From contig NZ_JAJCVI010000008.1 in the NCBI RefSeq assembly GCF_020567525.1, forward strand, positions 1 to 64,000: 64,000 nucleotides of DNA, given 5' to 3'. The first letter of the stretch is position 1; each line of letters begins with the position of its first letter. The position numbers were made by a program, and so were the translations under genes. Positions 1-7,852 of this stretch are shown here, in pieces. Under the pieces are notes generated by a model that made no database searches, was not told where the DNA came from, and saw nothing but the letters and a program-made list of their open reading frames with translations. This DNA is from Halorubellus salinus (GTDB lineage Archaea > Halobacteriota > Halobacteria > Halobacteriales > Natrialbaceae).

Positions 1-666
1 ATCAGCAACTACCTCACCATCGCCTACGATGATGGTGATTCGGAGTTGTATCCGGGGAACGTGCTGAAGCAGGACAAACACTACTTCACCCGTGACGAGT
101 ACGATACGGAAGGCAAAAAGGGCCCGTCACGTCGTGCGCTTCGTGCCCGTCAGAAACTCTCGCGTCGGAAAGACCATTTCCTGCACGCGCTCGCCAAGCA
201 TGTCGTTGAGCAGTGCATCGACCACGCAGTCGGTCGCATCGCTATCGGTGACTTAGGGAAGATTCGAGAGGATGAGAACGGCGAGTCTCGTAACTGGGGG
301 AAGCGCGGGAATAAGAAACTCCATGGGTGGGAGTTCGACCGCTTCACGAACCTGCTGGAATACAAGGCTGAGGAACACGGCATCCTCGTTGACCGCGTTT
401 CAGAGCGAGATACGAGCAAGACGTGTTCGTGTTGCGGTCGGAGGCGTGACGCGAGCCGTGTGGAGCGTGGATTGTACGTCTGTGAATCGTGCGGAGCGAC
501 GATGAACGCAGACGTGAATGGTGCAGTAAACATCCGCAGAAAGATAACTCAGAATCCTCCTACGGGGGATATGAGTAACGGTGGTTTGGCACGGCCAGTA
601 GCCTACCTGTTCAACCAAACCTCGGGGCGTTTCGCACCGAGCGAACAGGCGGGTTGCGAACCTTAA
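1..666 (+). CDS. tnpB: TnpB-family RNA-guided nuclease of an IS200/IS605 (IS1341-type) element, 5' end outside window
   Basis: The reading frame is open from base 1, so the N-terminal half lies upstream. The visible part holds the end of the RuvC-like region (IAIGDLGKIRE), a four-cysteine zinc finger (CSCCG then CESCG, about residues 140-168 of the visible part) and the final RuvC aspartate in NADVNGAVNIRRK. This order is typical of TnpB, which uses an RNA made from the transposon right end to cut DNA and helps the element persist. Codon use is less biased to G/C at third positions than in neighbouring genes, which fits a mobile origin. No tnpA is visible in the window, so this may be a stand-alone IS1341-type unit. 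The family call is secure; activity is not shown. Confidence 0.92.
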   Translation: MSNYLTIAYDDGDSELYPGNVLKQDKHYFTRDEYDTEGKKGPSRRALRARQKLSRRKDHFLHALAKHVVEQCIDHAVGRIAIGDLGKIREDENGESRNWGKRGNKKLHGWEFDRFTNLLEYKAEEHGILVDRVSERDTSKTCSCCGRRRDASRVERGLYVCESCGATMNADVNGAVNIRRKITQNPPTGDMSNGGLARPVAYLFNQTSGRFAPSEQAGCEP

Positions 667-732
667 TATCCCAACGCTCGGGAATCCTCGCCCTTCAGGG
701 CGGGGAGGATGTCAAATCCGTAGTTGCTATTC
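560..732 (+). ncRNA. Candidate omega/right-end RNA of the TnpB element
   Basis: The 3' end of tnpB runs into a haloarchaeal-type right end: a strong hairpin at 684-710 followed by GTCAA. In characterised TnpB systems an RNA covering the end of tnpB and the right end is processed and carries a guide copied from the flanking DNA. By analogy the guide would be roughly 715-732. The 5' boundary given here is an estimate. Confidence 0.4.
684..710 (+). repeat. Right-end hairpin of the IS element
   Basis: ATCCTC (684-689) pairs with GAGGAT (705-710) and GCCC (690-693) with GGGC (698-701), leaving a TTCA loop and a GGG bulge. This stem-loop lies at the right end of IS200/IS605-group elements and marks the probable element boundary just downstream. 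Confidence 0.7.
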
Positions 733-759
733 GTGATTTCCATGGAGGATAATGCTCCC

Positions 760-885
760 ATGGACCGTCGCACAGTTCTCCACGGACTCACCACCGCAGT
801 CGGCACGAGCGCCATCGTCACCACGGCCGCCGCAAGCAAATGCAGCACCCAATACACGGGCACTCTGTACACACTCTGTACATAA
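760..885 (+). CDS. Tiny ORF with a twin-arginine-like N-terminus, possibly a remnant
   Basis: A 41-codon frame starts MDRRTVLHGLTTAVGTSAI and ends in TAA; an in-frame ATG also exists at 742. The RR motif followed by a small hydrophobic stretch and AAASKC resembles the Tat signal of haloarchaeal secreted or lipid-anchored proteins, but only about a dozen residues follow. It sits 50 bp beyond the TnpB right end. It may be the start of a gene cut off by rearrangement, or a real small exported peptide. I see no other gene between the IS end and 961. Confidence 0.35.
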   Translation: MDRRTVLHGLTTAVGTSAIVTTAAASKCSTQYTGTLYTLCT

Positions 886-960
886 CGAATTGCGCTGTCG
901 CTCACTGTGGCTGTGAGAAGAGCGCTATGACACCCTCGGGTTCTCCTACCTGCGGTTCTC

Positions 961-2094
961 TCAGCGGTCGTCGACGAGCATTCCTTCGACGACGTCGAAT
1001 TCCTCGTCGCCCGTGAAGCGCGTGGGGTCGAAGGGGTCGATGCCGTCGTCCTCGCCGAGGACCTGTTCTGCGAGCGATTCGCCGATCGCTGGTGCGCGCA
1101 TGAAGCCGTGGCCCTGGAAGCCGGTGCCGACGTAGAGGCCGTCGTCGAGCGCGCCGACGAGCGGGTCGCGGTCCGGCGTCGCCGTACACAGGCCCGCCCA
1201 GGCGTCCGTGATGCGGGCGTCCTCGATGGCGCTCGTTCGCTCGCTGGCGCGCGACTGCAGCGACTCCGCGAACCCGTCGTTCGCGTCCCGGTCGTACCCG
1301 TCGGGGTCGGCCTCGCGCTCCTCCGTGCCGTTCCCGACGAGCAGGCCGTCGACGTGCGGCCGGAGGTAGAACCCGTCGGTGGCGTCGTACACCATCGGGC
1401 CGTCGTACTCCGTCGCGTACGTCGCCGCCTGCACGCGATACGGCTTCATCGCGATGCTGTACCCGGCGTCTGCAAGGACCCGCTTCGTGTGTGCACCCGT
1501 CGCGACGACGACGTCGTCGAACGCCTCGTCGTTCACCCTCAAGGGGTCGGTCTCGACGCTCGCGGGCGTCTGCTGGTGCAGGTCCGCGCCCTGGCGCTTC
1601 GCGAGCACTGCGAGCGTCCGCGCGTACGACGCCGGCGTGGTGTAGCCCGCCGCGCCCGCGACCGCCGCCACTGCGACGTCGTCGCTCCGAACGCTCGGGA
1701 ACCGTTCGGCGAACTCCTCCGTCTCCATCCGCACCGCCGTCACGCCGTGCTGTTGCATGCGCGGGAGCTGCTCGCGGATGGCGTGCTCGCGGTCGTCGTC
1801 GCCCTCCCTGGCGAGCCAGACGTACGGCGACTCGTGGAACTCGAACTCGCCGACCTCGTCGAACGTCCGGAAGCGCTCGATGGCGCGCGCTCCGATCTCG
1901 GCGTCCACGTCCTCCGCGAACGCGTTGTAGCACACGCCCGCAGCACGTCCCGTGGAGCCGTCCGCGACCGACCCGGCCTCGAACAGGGTCACGTCCACGG
2001 CCTCGCCGTCGGCGTCCTCGTCGGCGAACGCGAGGTCGAACGCGACCGTCGCGCCGAGCGCGCCCGCGCCGAGGACCGCGACCGAGCGCGTCAT
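961..2094 (-). CDS. FAD-dependent oxidoreductase, D-amino-acid/sarcosine oxidase (DAO) family
   Basis: 377 residues. The N-terminus MTRSVAVLGAGALGATVAF carries the GxGxxG dinucleotide-binding fold, and the C-terminal region WAGLCTATPDRDPLVGAL followed by GTGFQGHGFMRAPAIGE is the FAD-contacting part typical of DAO/GlpD/sarcosine oxidase relatives. The start was set at the ATG that begins this fold; the longer upstream frame is antisense noise. The start overlaps the stop of the creatininase-family gene by 4 nt, implying translational coupling. Likely role: oxidative deamination or demethylation of an amine or amino acid in the cytoplasm. The substrate cannot be read from sequence; a creatinine-to-sarcosine-like route is one possibility. 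Confidence 0.85.
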   Translation of the reverse strand: MTRSVAVLGAGALGATVAFDLAFADEDADGEAVDVTLFEAGSVADGSTGRAAGVCYNAFAEDVDAEIGARAIERFRTFDEVGEFEFHESPYVWLAREGDDDREHAIREQLPRMQQHGVTAVRMETEEFAERFPSVRSDDVAVAAVAGAAGYTTPASYARTLAVLAKRQGADLHQQTPASVETDPLRVNDEAFDDVVVATGAHTKRVLADAGYSIAMKPYRVQAATYATEYDGPMVYDATDGFYLRPHVDGLLVGNGTEEREADPDGYDRDANDGFAESLQSRASERTSAIEDARITDAWAGLCTATPDRDPLVGALDDGLYVGTGFQGHGFMRAPAIGESLAEQVLGEDDGIDPFDPTRFTGDEEFDVVEGMLVDDR

Positions 2095-2852
2095 CGGTGC
2101 GCCTCCGGCCGGAGGTCCGCGAAGTCCTGCGCCGCGAGCCAGTCGCAGAGCGCGCCCAGTTCCGCCGTGGCCTTCTCGAACAGCGCCTCGCCCGCCTCGA
2201 CGCTCCCCCGCGTCGGCTCGCCGACCGCTCCCGACTCGGAGAAGTCCACCGTGTCGAACCCGACCGGCGCACCGTGGACGGTCTCGCCCCAGCCGTCGGC
2301 CGCGCCCGCCTCCGCCGCCTCCAGGTTCTCCTCGCGGACGTGCTCGGTCAGATACAGCATCATGCTCGTCTCCATCGCGTCGGCGTGCGTGATGCCGTCG
2401 ACGTCGAACAACTCGGCTTCGAGGCCGTCGAGGTTCGACCACCAGTTCCACGGCGTCGCGAACGCCACGTCGCGCTCGCGGAGCCGCCGCGCCGCCCCGG
2501 TCAACGCGTCGGTGTTCCCGCCGTGGCCGTTCGCGAACACGGCCTTCCGGACGCCGTGCTCGGCGAGACTCGCCACCACGTCGTACGCGTAGTCCTCGAA
2601 CGTCTCCGGGGTCACCGACAGCGTCCCGTGGAACTGTCGATGATGCGCGCTCACGCCCACCGGAATCGGCGGGGCGAGCGCGACGTCGTCGCGCTCGCTC
2701 ACCGCGTCGGCGACGTGGGTCGCGGCGTAGAGGTCGGTGCCGAGCGGGAGCGCCGGGCCGTGCTGTTCGACGCTCCCCGTCGGCACCACCGCCACCTCCA
2801 CGTCGTCGAACGCGTCGGCGGCCGTCGTCGTCGTGTGCGTCGCGAGTTCCAT
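2091..2852 (-). CDS. Creatininase-family amidohydrolase
   Basis: 253 residues with the family metal-binding motifs: GSVEQHGPALPLGTD (about residues 26-40; Glu, His and Asp ligands), HHRQFHGTLS, and NGHGGN (about 108-113), plus a later ADAMETSMML acid/metal region. The family includes creatininase, the formamide hydrolase ArfB of archaeal riboflavin/F420 synthesis, and MftE-like proteases, so the substrate is open. It is the middle gene of a three-gene minus-strand cluster and overlaps the downstream FAD oxidoreductase by 4 nt. In haloarchaea an ArfB-type role is plausible, but the oxidase partner suggests catabolism. Confidence 0.85.
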   Translation of the reverse strand: MELATHTTTTAADAFDDVEVAVVPTGSVEQHGPALPLGTDLYAATHVADAVSERDDVALAPPIPVGVSAHHRQFHGTLSVTPETFEDYAYDVVASLAEHGVRKAVFANGHGGNTDALTGAARRLRERDVAFATPWNWWSNLDGLEAELFDVDGITHADAMETSMMLYLTEHVREENLEAAEAGAADGWGETVHGAPVGFDTVDFSESGAVGEPTRGSVEAGEALFEKATAELGALCDWLAAQDFADLRPEAHR

Positions 2853-2933
2853 ACCCAGGGCTGGGAGCGGTGGTGCCGAAAAACGCTCGGTGTCGACGCG
2901 ACCGAATCGAATCGCGGTCGCCGTCGACGACCG

Positions 2934-3740
2934 TCAGCTGACGTGCTCGAGGCCGCGAGCGGGATAGGCGACGACGTGGTCGACGCCGACGTCGTGCAGG
3001 TCGGCGACGCGTTCACGGACCGTCGCGACGTCGCCGACGAGCGCGTAATCGCGCACCGCCTTCGAGAGCACGTCGCGAGCGCGTCCCGTCGCCGACGCGT
3101 CAGTCGCGACCGACTCGCGCCCGTCCTCGGGCTCGGGGAGCGCGCGTCGGACGGGGCCGCGGCGCGCCGCGTACGCGCCGACCGCGTCCAGCACCGCGTC
3201 CTCGTCGTCGGTCAGGACCGTCGGCGCGTACACCGCGACCTCGCCGTCGAACCCGGCCGAGCGGAGCGCACGGACCTCCCGGAGCGTCGACCGCGAGAGG
3301 AGCTCGAACTGCGTCGCGCCCGTCGCGAGCGCGACGCGCTCGACGGACTCCGTCCCCACCCACGCGTCGGGGTGCTTCGCGACCGCCGCCCCGAGCCGGT
3401 CGGCGACGCTCCGGGATTGCTCGTCCTCGTCGAGGTACGCGCCGTGGCCCGCGACGAGCACGCGCCCCGCCCCAGCCGGGAGCGAGTCGTCGAGCGAGTC
3501 GTCCCCCGTCGGGTCGAACCCGGTCGCGCGGACCGGCGTCGTCACCCGAAGCGTCCTCGCGTCCGCGAGCTCGCGGAGCACGCTCGCATCGGGTACGTGC
3601 TCGCGGCCCTCGTAGTCGATCGTCACCGCGTCGACGTCCACGTCGAGTGCACGCGAGACGTCGCACTCCGCGGGCTTCACCGCCAGCGCGTCCACGCCGG
3701 TTCGAGCCAGCCGTCGCTCAGTGGTCTCAGTCACCGACAC
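2934..3740 (-). CDS. Luciferase-like (F420/flavin-type TIM-barrel) haloarchaeal protein, probably DUF7388
   Basis: 268 residues. The N-terminus (LARTGVDALAVKPAECDVSR) and the end (VRERVADLHDVGVDHVVAY) match the layout of haloarchaeal luciferase-like proteins: the final segment resembles the LLM-class C-terminus, where a dose-check sequence precedes a VDHVV beta strand. The start is GTG at 3740, supported by a GGAGGTG ribosome-binding site 7 nt upstream. The gene lies 81 bp before the creatininase-family gene on the same strand and is probably co-transcribed. Function is unknown; an F420- or flavin-linked enzyme is an inference from distant similarity only. Confidence 0.65.
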   Translation of the reverse strand: MSVTETTERRLARTGVDALAVKPAECDVSRALDVDVDAVTIDYEGREHVPDASVLRELADARTLRVTTPVRATGFDPTGDDSLDDSLPAGAGRVLVAGHGAYLDEDEQSRSVADRLGAAVAKHPDAWVGTESVERVALATGATQFELLSRSTLREVRALRSAGFDGEVAVYAPTVLTDDEDAVLDAVGAYAARRGPVRRALPEPEDGRESVATDASATGRARDVLSKAVRDYALVGDVATVRERVADLHDVGVDHVVAYPARGLEHVS

Positions 3741-3747
3741 GTCCGCT

Positions 3748-3754
3748 CACCTCC
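3748..3754 (-). promoter_or_regulatory. Strong Shine-Dalgarno site deciding a GTG start
   Basis: On the minus strand GGAGGTG lies 7 nt before the GTG at 3740. This is a good match to the 16S 3' end and makes GTG the likely start of the luciferase-like gene, where most genes here look leaderless. Confidence 0.6.
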
Positions 3755-3919
3755 AGTCAGGAGAATCGTTCTAGAACTGCTCGTGTGGAACTCGATCCAT
3801 CGTCTGTGCGACCATGTACTGCGGCGAAAGCGACCACGCCACCTAAGCATGACGGACGGTGTCAACATTCGCCACCCGCTGCGAGCGCTCGCGGACGCCC
3901 GACCTCGGCGCTCGCTCGG

Positions 3920-4597
3920 TCACCCGAACGTCGGTCGCCACGCCAGCAGCGCGACCGTGACGACGAACACGACCGTCGACAACCCCAGCGACTGGTCCAT
4001 CGTCGCCGCGGCCACCGCAGACCCACTGCCCGCGACCCCGGAGACGAGCGCCGCGAGCACCGGCCACGAGCACGACACGCACGACAGGAGCCCGAGGACG
4101 CCCGCGACGCCGGTCCGGGCGGCGTCGACGACCGTCCCGTACACGAGGTACGCGAGCGTCGCGTACCCCACGAGCTTGTACGGGACCAGGACGACCGTCG
4201 CGAGCGCTGACTCGTACACCGCCGCCGGCCCGTACCCCGGCGGCAGCCCCGAGGAGACGTACCAGCCCGGCGACGCCGTGTCCGCGCCACCGACGAGCCC
4301 GTACCCCGGCGAGAGCACGCCACCGAAGTACGCGAGCACCAGGAGATAGCCGCCCGCGACCGCACCCGCAGCGAGCCGTCGACGCCCGTCCGCATCGGGC
4401 ACGTCCGCGAACCAGACCCCGAGCAGTGCCGCGTTCACCCACACGAACGGATACGCGAGCGCGAACGGGTCCGTGTACGACGCGGACGACGACGCGAGAT
4501 GCAGGCCGAGGACGAGCACCTCCGCGGTGAGGACCGCCAGCCCGAGCGAGAACCCTCGGATACCCGGCAGGTGCCGAGCGACGCGCTCCGCGCTCAT
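3920..4597 (-). CDS. Multi-pass membrane protein next to heme o synthase (probably DUF7546)
   Basis: 225 residues from ATG at 4597 (a TTG 21 bp upstream is possible). About six hydrophobic segments: GFSLGLAVLTAEVLVLGLHL, FVWVNAALLGVWFA, GGYLLVLAYFGGVL, VPYKLVGYATLAYLVYG, VLGLLSCVSCSWPVLAALV and LSTVVFVVTVALLA. The pair of cysteines in SCVSCSWP lies in a membrane segment and could bind copper or heme, which would suit an oxidase assembly factor, but this is only inference. It lies 51 bp downstream of the heme o synthase gene on the same strand. Confidence 0.7.
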   Translation of the reverse strand: MSAERVARHLPGIRGFSLGLAVLTAEVLVLGLHLASSSASYTDPFALAYPFVWVNAALLGVWFADVPDADGRRRLAAGAVAGGYLLVLAYFGGVLSPGYGLVGGADTASPGWYVSSGLPPGYGPAAVYESALATVVLVPYKLVGYATLAYLVYGTVVDAARTGVAGVLGLLSCVSCSWPVLAALVSGVAGSGSAVAAATMDQSLGLSTVVFVVTVALLAWRPTFG

Positions 4598-4648
4598 CGC
4601 TCGAAACACCCCCGGCAACCGTCGAGTCCCGCGCGACGCGACGTCATC

Positions 4649-6073
4649 CTACAGGACCAGCGCGTCCACGACCACGGCGAGCAGGAGCGCGCCGAGGTAC
4701 GCGTTCGACGCGTGGAACGCCCGGAACGCGGCCGCCTCCGTCTGCTCGTAATGCAGTTGGACCGCGAAGTACACGAACACGCCCCCGAGCGTCGCACTCG
4801 TCAGCGCGTACAGGAGCCCGAGGTCCGCGACGACCGCGAGCACGCCCGCGCTCACGAGCGTCGCCGCGATGTACCAGAGGATGTGCTTCCGCGTCGGCGC
4901 TTCACCCTCCACGACGGGCATCATCGGGAACCCGCCGCGTGCGTAGTCCTCCTTGTACGCCAGCGCGAGGTTGTAGAAGTGCGCGGGCGTCCACAGGAAG
5001 ATGACGACCGCGAGCATCACGCCCGGAATCCCGAGGCCGCCCGTCACCGCCGCCCACCCGATGAGCGCCGGGAGCGCGCCCGCGGCCCCACCGATGACCG
5101 TGTTCGACACGAAGTTCGGTTTCAGGACGAGCGTGTACACGATACTGTAGAACACGATCGCGGTCAACCCGAGGACGGCGACGAGGAGGTTGACGCTGGC
5201 GAACAACGCGAGCGACGCCAGACCCAGCACGACGCCGAACGCGAGCGCGTGCGACACCGGGACGAGGTCGGACGCGAGCGGCCGGTCCGCGGTCCGCTCC
5301 ATCTTCTCGTCGACGTCCCGCTCCAGGACGTGATTGAACGTCCCCGACGACCCGATGGAGAGCACGCCACCGCCGAGCGTCAACAGCACCGTCTCCACGG
5401 TCAGCGCCTCGCCGACCGTCGACCCGAGCGCCATCCCCGCGGCCGCGACCAGACACAGCAACCACATCAGGCGCGGTTTCGTCATCCGAGCGTACGCGAG
5501 TACCGTCGCCTTCGCGCGCGGCACGAACGCCGACGGCACCGGCGGCCGGTCACCCTCGTCGACCTCGACTGGCTCGGGCTCGTCCATCGCCTCCCAGTCC
5601 TCGTCCGTCGCCGTCTCCGTCTCCAGCGTCCACGAGAGCGCGAGCATGACGAGCCCGAAGATGAACACGCCCAGGACGAGGTGGATAGCGGACAGCGTCG
5701 TCGGCGTCCCCGACGTCGCCGCCACCGCACCCACCCCGACCTGCACGATGTACGTCACCGCCGCGACCGCCAGCAGCGCGCGAACGCGAACCGTCGCATC
5801 GCCGAGCCACGCCACCGCGGCCGACGCGACGACGAGCGCCGCGACGGCGAGCGCGACGACGCGATGCGCCCACGCCACCACCAGCAGCGGCTCCGAGAAC
5901 GACGGCAGGAACTGCCCGTTACACGCCGGCCACGTCGGGCACGACGCCGCCGCATCCGTGAGCGTCGTCGTCGCCCCCACGACCACCAGCAGATACACGC
6001 CGATCGCGGTCGCGGCGAGCAACCCACTGAATCGGCCGTGCGAACCGACCGGTGTCGGGTACCGTCGAGTCAC
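4649..6073 (-). CDS. ctaB: Heme o synthase (protoheme IX farnesyltransferase) with CtaA-like N-terminal half
   Basis: 474 residues, about 170 more than bacterial CtaB/CyoE. The C-terminal 300 residues hold the UbiA-family motifs: an Asp-rich site NHVLERDVDEKMERTADRP (about 255-273), YSIVYTLVLKP and TPAHFYNLA. They catalyse farnesyl transfer to heme b in the membrane. The N-terminal 160 residues carry four hydrophobic segments with AAASCPTWPACNGQFLP, AHRVVAL and SAIHLVLG; the CPxWPxC pair and the spaced histidines resemble one half of heme A synthase (CtaA/COX15). The start is GTG at 6073, about 23 nt after a TATA-like box, so the mRNA is probably leaderless. The gene is divergent from oxidase subunit II. 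Confidence 0.92.
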   Translation of the reverse strand: MTRRYPTPVGSHGRFSGLLAATAIGVYLLVVVGATTTLTDAAASCPTWPACNGQFLPSFSEPLLVVAWAHRVVALAVAALVVASAAVAWLGDATVRVRALLAVAAVTYIVQVGVGAVAATSGTPTTLSAIHLVLGVFIFGLVMLALSWTLETETATDEDWEAMDEPEPVEVDEGDRPPVPSAFVPRAKATVLAYARMTKPRLMWLLCLVAAAGMALGSTVGEALTVETVLLTLGGGVLSIGSSGTFNHVLERDVDEKMERTADRPLASDLVPVSHALAFGVVLGLASLALFASVNLLVAVLGLTAIVFYSIVYTLVLKPNFVSNTVIGGAAGALPALIGWAAVTGGLGIPGVMLAVVIFLWTPAHFYNLALAYKEDYARGGFPMMPVVEGEAPTRKHILWYIAATLVSAGVLAVVADLGLLYALTSATLGGVFVYFAVQLHYEQTEAAAFRAFHASNAYLGALLLAVVVDALVL

Positions 6074-6095
6074 TAGCCGAACAGTCGGACTCCGC

Positions 6096-6103
6096 GTATT
6101 TCA
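6096..6103 (-). promoter_or_regulatory. TATA-like box for ctaB
   Basis: GAAATACG on the minus strand lies 23-30 nt before the GTG start at 6073, the spacing expected of a leaderless haloarchaeal transcript. Confidence 0.45.
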
Positions 6104-6139
6104 ACCCGCCGCTTTCGCCCCCTCGATGGGCATTAGCCA

Positions 6140-6148
6140 CATATTTAA
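6140..6148 (+). promoter_or_regulatory. TATA box for cox subunit II
   Basis: CATATTTAA lies 27-35 nt before the ATG at 6175. It supports the start at MDRERITSRL rather than a longer frame, and predicts a very short leader. Confidence 0.55.
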
Positions 6149-6174
6149 CCCCGAAATCCAAAGCACCGGTATAC

Positions 6175-7053
6175 ATGGATAGAGAGCGGATCACATCGAG
6201 GCTGCTGGCCGCACTCGCCGGCCTCGCGCTCGCCGCACAGCCCGTCGCGGCGCAGGCGTCGAGTTCGGACGCGGCTATCACGAGCCTCAACGAGAAACTC
6301 CTCGTCGTCGCCATCCCCATCACCGTCCTCGTCGAAGCGGTCCTCATCTACACGGTGTTCAAGTACAAGGACCAAGACGAGGCGAAGCCGACGCGAGAGA
6401 ACCGCCGTCTGGAGATCACGTGGACCATCGCGACCGCCGCAGTCCTCCTGTTCGTCGGTATCTCCGCGAGCATCACGATGGCGGACGACTCCGTCATCAC
6501 GCCCGACGACCCCGAGATATCGGCGGACACCGAGGAGCAGGTGAACGTCACCGCGTACCGGTACGGGTGGACGTTCAGTTACCCCGAGTACAACGTGACG
6601 ACGGACGCCACCCAGCAGCCCCTCTACCTCGCGAAGGGCCAGCCGACGTACTTCAGTCTCACAACCGAGGACTGGCTGCACGCGTTCCACGCACCGTCGC
6701 TCGGCCTGAAGCACGACGCCGTCCCCGGGAAGGTCGCGTGGATGAAGACGACCGCGACGCAGACGGGGACCTACCAGGGGTACTGCGCGGAGTACTGCGG
6801 GACCGGGCACTCCGGGATGATGTTCGAGGTGCAGGTCGTGGAGGACCGGCAGGCGATGCTGGACGAGATCTCCGCCATCTGCGAGGAGACGACGAACAAG
6901 TCCTGGAACGCGCAGGAGGAGACCTGCGAGTGGAACCCGGACGGGAACTCGAGTTCGTCGATGTCGGGGACTGACGCGGGCGACGACACCGCTTCGGTCG
7001 TGGCGTCGAGCGTCGACGCGTCGGCTGGCTCGCTCGCCGCGCGCGCGGCCTGA
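6175..7053 (+). CDS. coxB: Heme-copper terminal oxidase subunit II
   Basis: 292 residues. A signal-like N-terminus (LLAALAGLALAAQPVAAQA) is followed by two membrane helices (LLVVAIPITVLVEAVLIYTV and WTIATAAVLLFVGI) and an external cupredoxin domain. The CuA site is complete: LHAFHAPSLGLK supplies the first histidine and CAEYCGTGHSGM the two cysteines, bridging Glu, histidine and methionine. YRYGWTFSY is the aromatic region for electron entry. It accepts electrons and passes them to subunit I, which is not in this window. A Ser/Ala-rich tail of about 40 residues follows the cupredoxin domain. Confidence 0.95.
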   Translation: MDRERITSRLLAALAGLALAAQPVAAQASSSDAAITSLNEKLLVVAIPITVLVEAVLIYTVFKYKDQDEAKPTRENRRLEITWTIATAAVLLFVGISASITMADDSVITPDDPEISADTEEQVNVTAYRYGWTFSYPEYNVTTDATQQPLYLAKGQPTYFSLTTEDWLHAFHAPSLGLKHDAVPGKVAWMKTTATQTGTYQGYCAEYCGTGHSGMMFEVQVVEDRQAMLDEISAICEETTNKSWNAQEETCEWNPDGNSSSSMSGTDAGDDTASVVASSVDASAGSLAARAA

Positions 7054-7093
7054 CGGACCCGAATCACGTCGCCGTTCTCGCTGCTCTCCGCTC

Positions 7094-7122
7094 CGGTTCG
7101 CTTCTCTTCGGTTCGCTTCTCT
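7094..7122 (+). repeat. Pyrimidine-rich direct repeat after coxB, possible termination region
   Basis: CGGTTCGCTTCTCT occurs at 7094-7107 and again at 7109-7122 within a C/T-rich tract just downstream of the coxB stop. Pyrimidine-rich tracts are commonly associated with archaeal termination; the tandem copy may be incidental. Confidence 0.3.
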
Positions 7123-7176
7123 CCGCGCCTCTCCGTAGTGTCGGCTGCGCTCCGCGAGCCGTGACGCCTGGGGTCT

Positions 7177-7731
7177 TCACTGGTCGTCGTGGGTCGCTGC
7201 GAGGTAGGTGACGGCGGTCAGCACGAGCGCTGGATGCGGGGTGGCGACCGGGCGTGCGCGCTGGACGAACTCGAGTGCGTCCCCGAAGGACTGGTCGTCG
7301 CTGGCGGCGAGCGCGGTGGCGAGCACCGCGGCGCTACGCGAGATTCCTGCCTTGCAGTGCACGAGGACGGCGTCGTCGGTGTCGAGGAGGGTTCTGGCGG
7401 TGTCGACGGCCGCGCGGAACGCGGCGGCGTCGTGGCCGCGGTCGTCCGCGAACGGATGATGGTGGGTGGTCGCCGGCTGTCGCTCGCGCGTGAGCGAGAG
7501 CACGTGGTCGAACGACCGGTCGTGTCGCGTCGCGTCGGCCGCGTGGACGTTCCCGAGCCAGACGTCGCGGTCGGGGAGCTGGACGAGCACGGGGTCGTCG
7601 TGGACGTACCCGAACGGGCGGACCACGACGTCGTCGCCCGCGGTCGTCCACGGTCGCGGCCGCAACGAGCCGTCTCCGGAGGCGGTGTCGCGTTCCTCTC
7701 GCACGACCGTCGCGTTCCGTCCGGGCCCCAA
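7177..7731 (-). CDS. Dual-specificity/tyrosine protein phosphatase
   Basis: 184 residues. The catalytic P-loop HCKAGISRSA (about 125-134) matches HCxxGxxR with the nucleophilic Cys and the phosphate-binding Arg. Upstream, DRDVWLGNVHAAD and SFDHVLSLTRE match the start of the DSP fold, and FADDRGHD supplies a candidate general-acid Asp. The open frame begins with TTG at 7731 and has no ATG; a GTG at residue 11 is a reasonable alternative, so the first 30 or so residues are uncertain. It lies antisense between oxidase subunits II and III. Substrate unknown. Confidence 0.85.
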   Translation of the reverse strand: MGPGRNATVVREERDTASGDGSLRPRPWTTAGDDVVVRPFGYVHDDPVLVQLPDRDVWLGNVHAADATRHDRSFDHVLSLTRERQPATTHHHPFADDRGHDAAAFRAAVDTARTLLDTDDAVLVHCKAGISRSAAVLATALAASDDQSFGDALEFVQRARPVATPHPALVLTAVTYLAATHDDQ

Positions 7732-7821
7732 TCAGTGCTCCGGCCGGCACGCACAGCGGTTCCCCCCGGGCCGACCGGGGTGGCGTGGACCCGGTCGGCT
7801 CCGGCGCGGGCGCTTGGATGG

Positions 7822-7828
7822 ATTTTTA
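7822..7828 (+). promoter_or_regulatory. TATA-like box for coxC
   Basis: A T-rich TTTTTAG element lies 25-31 nt before the ATG at 7853. Confidence 0.4.
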
Positions 7829-7852
7829 GTAGTGGACTTGCAAGCGTCGTCT

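Noticed and set aside
663-905. 80-codon minus-strand frame across the IS boundary
   Set aside because: Runs through the TnpB hairpin and opposite the Tat-like mini-ORF; no motif or promoter.
961-2451. Extension of the FAD oxidoreductase to a 496-residue protein
   Set aside because: The first 119 codons are Arg/Gly-rich noise overlapping the creatininase-family gene; the Rossmann motif begins at ATG 2094.
1491-4349. Very long plus-strand frame (over 900 codons) over the first metabolic cluster
   Set aside because: Arg/Pro-rich antisense frame produced by G/C third positions of the real minus-strand genes; no domain or motif.
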